A stretch of 64,000 nt of DNA, taken from Erythrocercus mccallii (Eukaryota; Chordata; Aves; Passeriformes; Dicruridae). The position numbers and the translations under genes are program-made. Where the stretch lies: the NCBI GenBank assembly GCA_013397435.1, contig VZRG01000784.1, positions 58,884 to 122,883 on the forward strand, read 5' to 3'. The notes under the pieces are model-generated. The model worked only from the letters and a program-made list of their open reading frames with translations. It was not told the origin of the DNA and ran no database searches. Position 1 is the stretch's first letter. Each line of letters starts with the position of its first letter. Below, piece after piece: positions 63,788 to 64,000 of the stretch.

Positions 63788-64000
63788 TATAAAAGCGGGT
63801 GAGATTTAAGAAACTGAGAGTACTAAGATTTGAAGCATTTTCTCCTGTATCCTCCCAGGCTCCGACCCGCTTCTGTCACATGTCGGACTCTGCCGCGCTC
63901 CACCTTTCCTGCTTTCCTAGTCAGCGCGTTTCCCGCGGCAGCAGCAGGAATGCCGCTGAGGTAATTTTGCTGGTTCAAAGGCGTACGTGCGGTCCCACAC
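63788..64000 (+). promoter_or_regulatory. Putative promoter and start of another gene (cut by window end)
   Basis: TATAAAA at 63788-63794 is followed by a CG-enriched stretch (63860-64000). An ATG at 63950 lies 11 bases before a donor-like AG|GTAATTTT at 63961, which would make a first exon encoding only MPL plus a split codon. This could be the first exon of a + strand gene beyond the window, or a chance arrangement at the edge of a CpG island. No protein can be named. Confidence 0.3.

Overview
This window is intron-rich vertebrate nuclear DNA, almost certainly from a bird. The evidence is a CR1 LINE 3' end of the avian type at about 31.56-32.00 kb, several retroviral-LTR-like repeats of the sort common in passerines, and four consecutive genes whose order and relative orientation match the ENTPD5-COQ6-FAM161B-ZNF410 block of human 14q24.3. 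No bacterial, viral-genome, CRISPR or operon-like content was seen. All four genes could be assembled exon by exon with GT-AG junctions and continuous phase, giving proteins of 428 (ENTPD5), 467 (COQ6), 555 (FAM161B) and 465 (ZNF410) residues.

Layout from left to right. 1-720 is a CpG island, probably the ENTPD5 promoter. ENTPD5 runs on the + strand (coding 5250-19621, 13 coding exons) with a 3' UTR of about 2.9 kb ending near 22.58 kb. COQ6 lies tail-to-tail with it on the - strand (coding 32451-23220, 12 exons). A short CpG-rich bidirectional promoter (32452-32803) separates COQ6 from FAM161B, which runs on the + strand (32804-40161, 8 exons). FAM161B is tail-to-tail with ZNF410 on the - strand (coding 59357-41329, 10 coding exons); the two poly(A) signals are about 200 bp apart. 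ZNF410 starts from a noncoding first exon in a CpG island at about 60.23-60.83 kb. Its 9 kb first coding intron has collected most of the mobile-element remains. 60.84-63.78 kb is intergenic and has no exon I can recognise. The last 200 bp contain a TATA-like box and a rise in CpG that may begin another gene.

The genes do not form a pathway. ENTPD5 is an ER nucleoside diphosphatase that supports glycoprotein folding. COQ6 is the mitochondrial flavin monooxygenase of ubiquinone synthesis. FAM161B is a microtubule/centrosome-associated protein. ZNF410 is a five-finger nuclear transcription factor. What links them is a compact head-to-head and tail-to-tail arrangement. I found no convincing undescribed system. 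The points most worth a second look are the diverged ZNF410 C-terminal tail with an altered finger linker, the family of three related LTR-like copies in one intron, an exact 10-bp core of the ZNF410 recognition motif inside ZNF410 itself, the decayed coding-like stretch at 61.35-62.16 kb, and the apparent absence of PTGR2 next to ZNF410.
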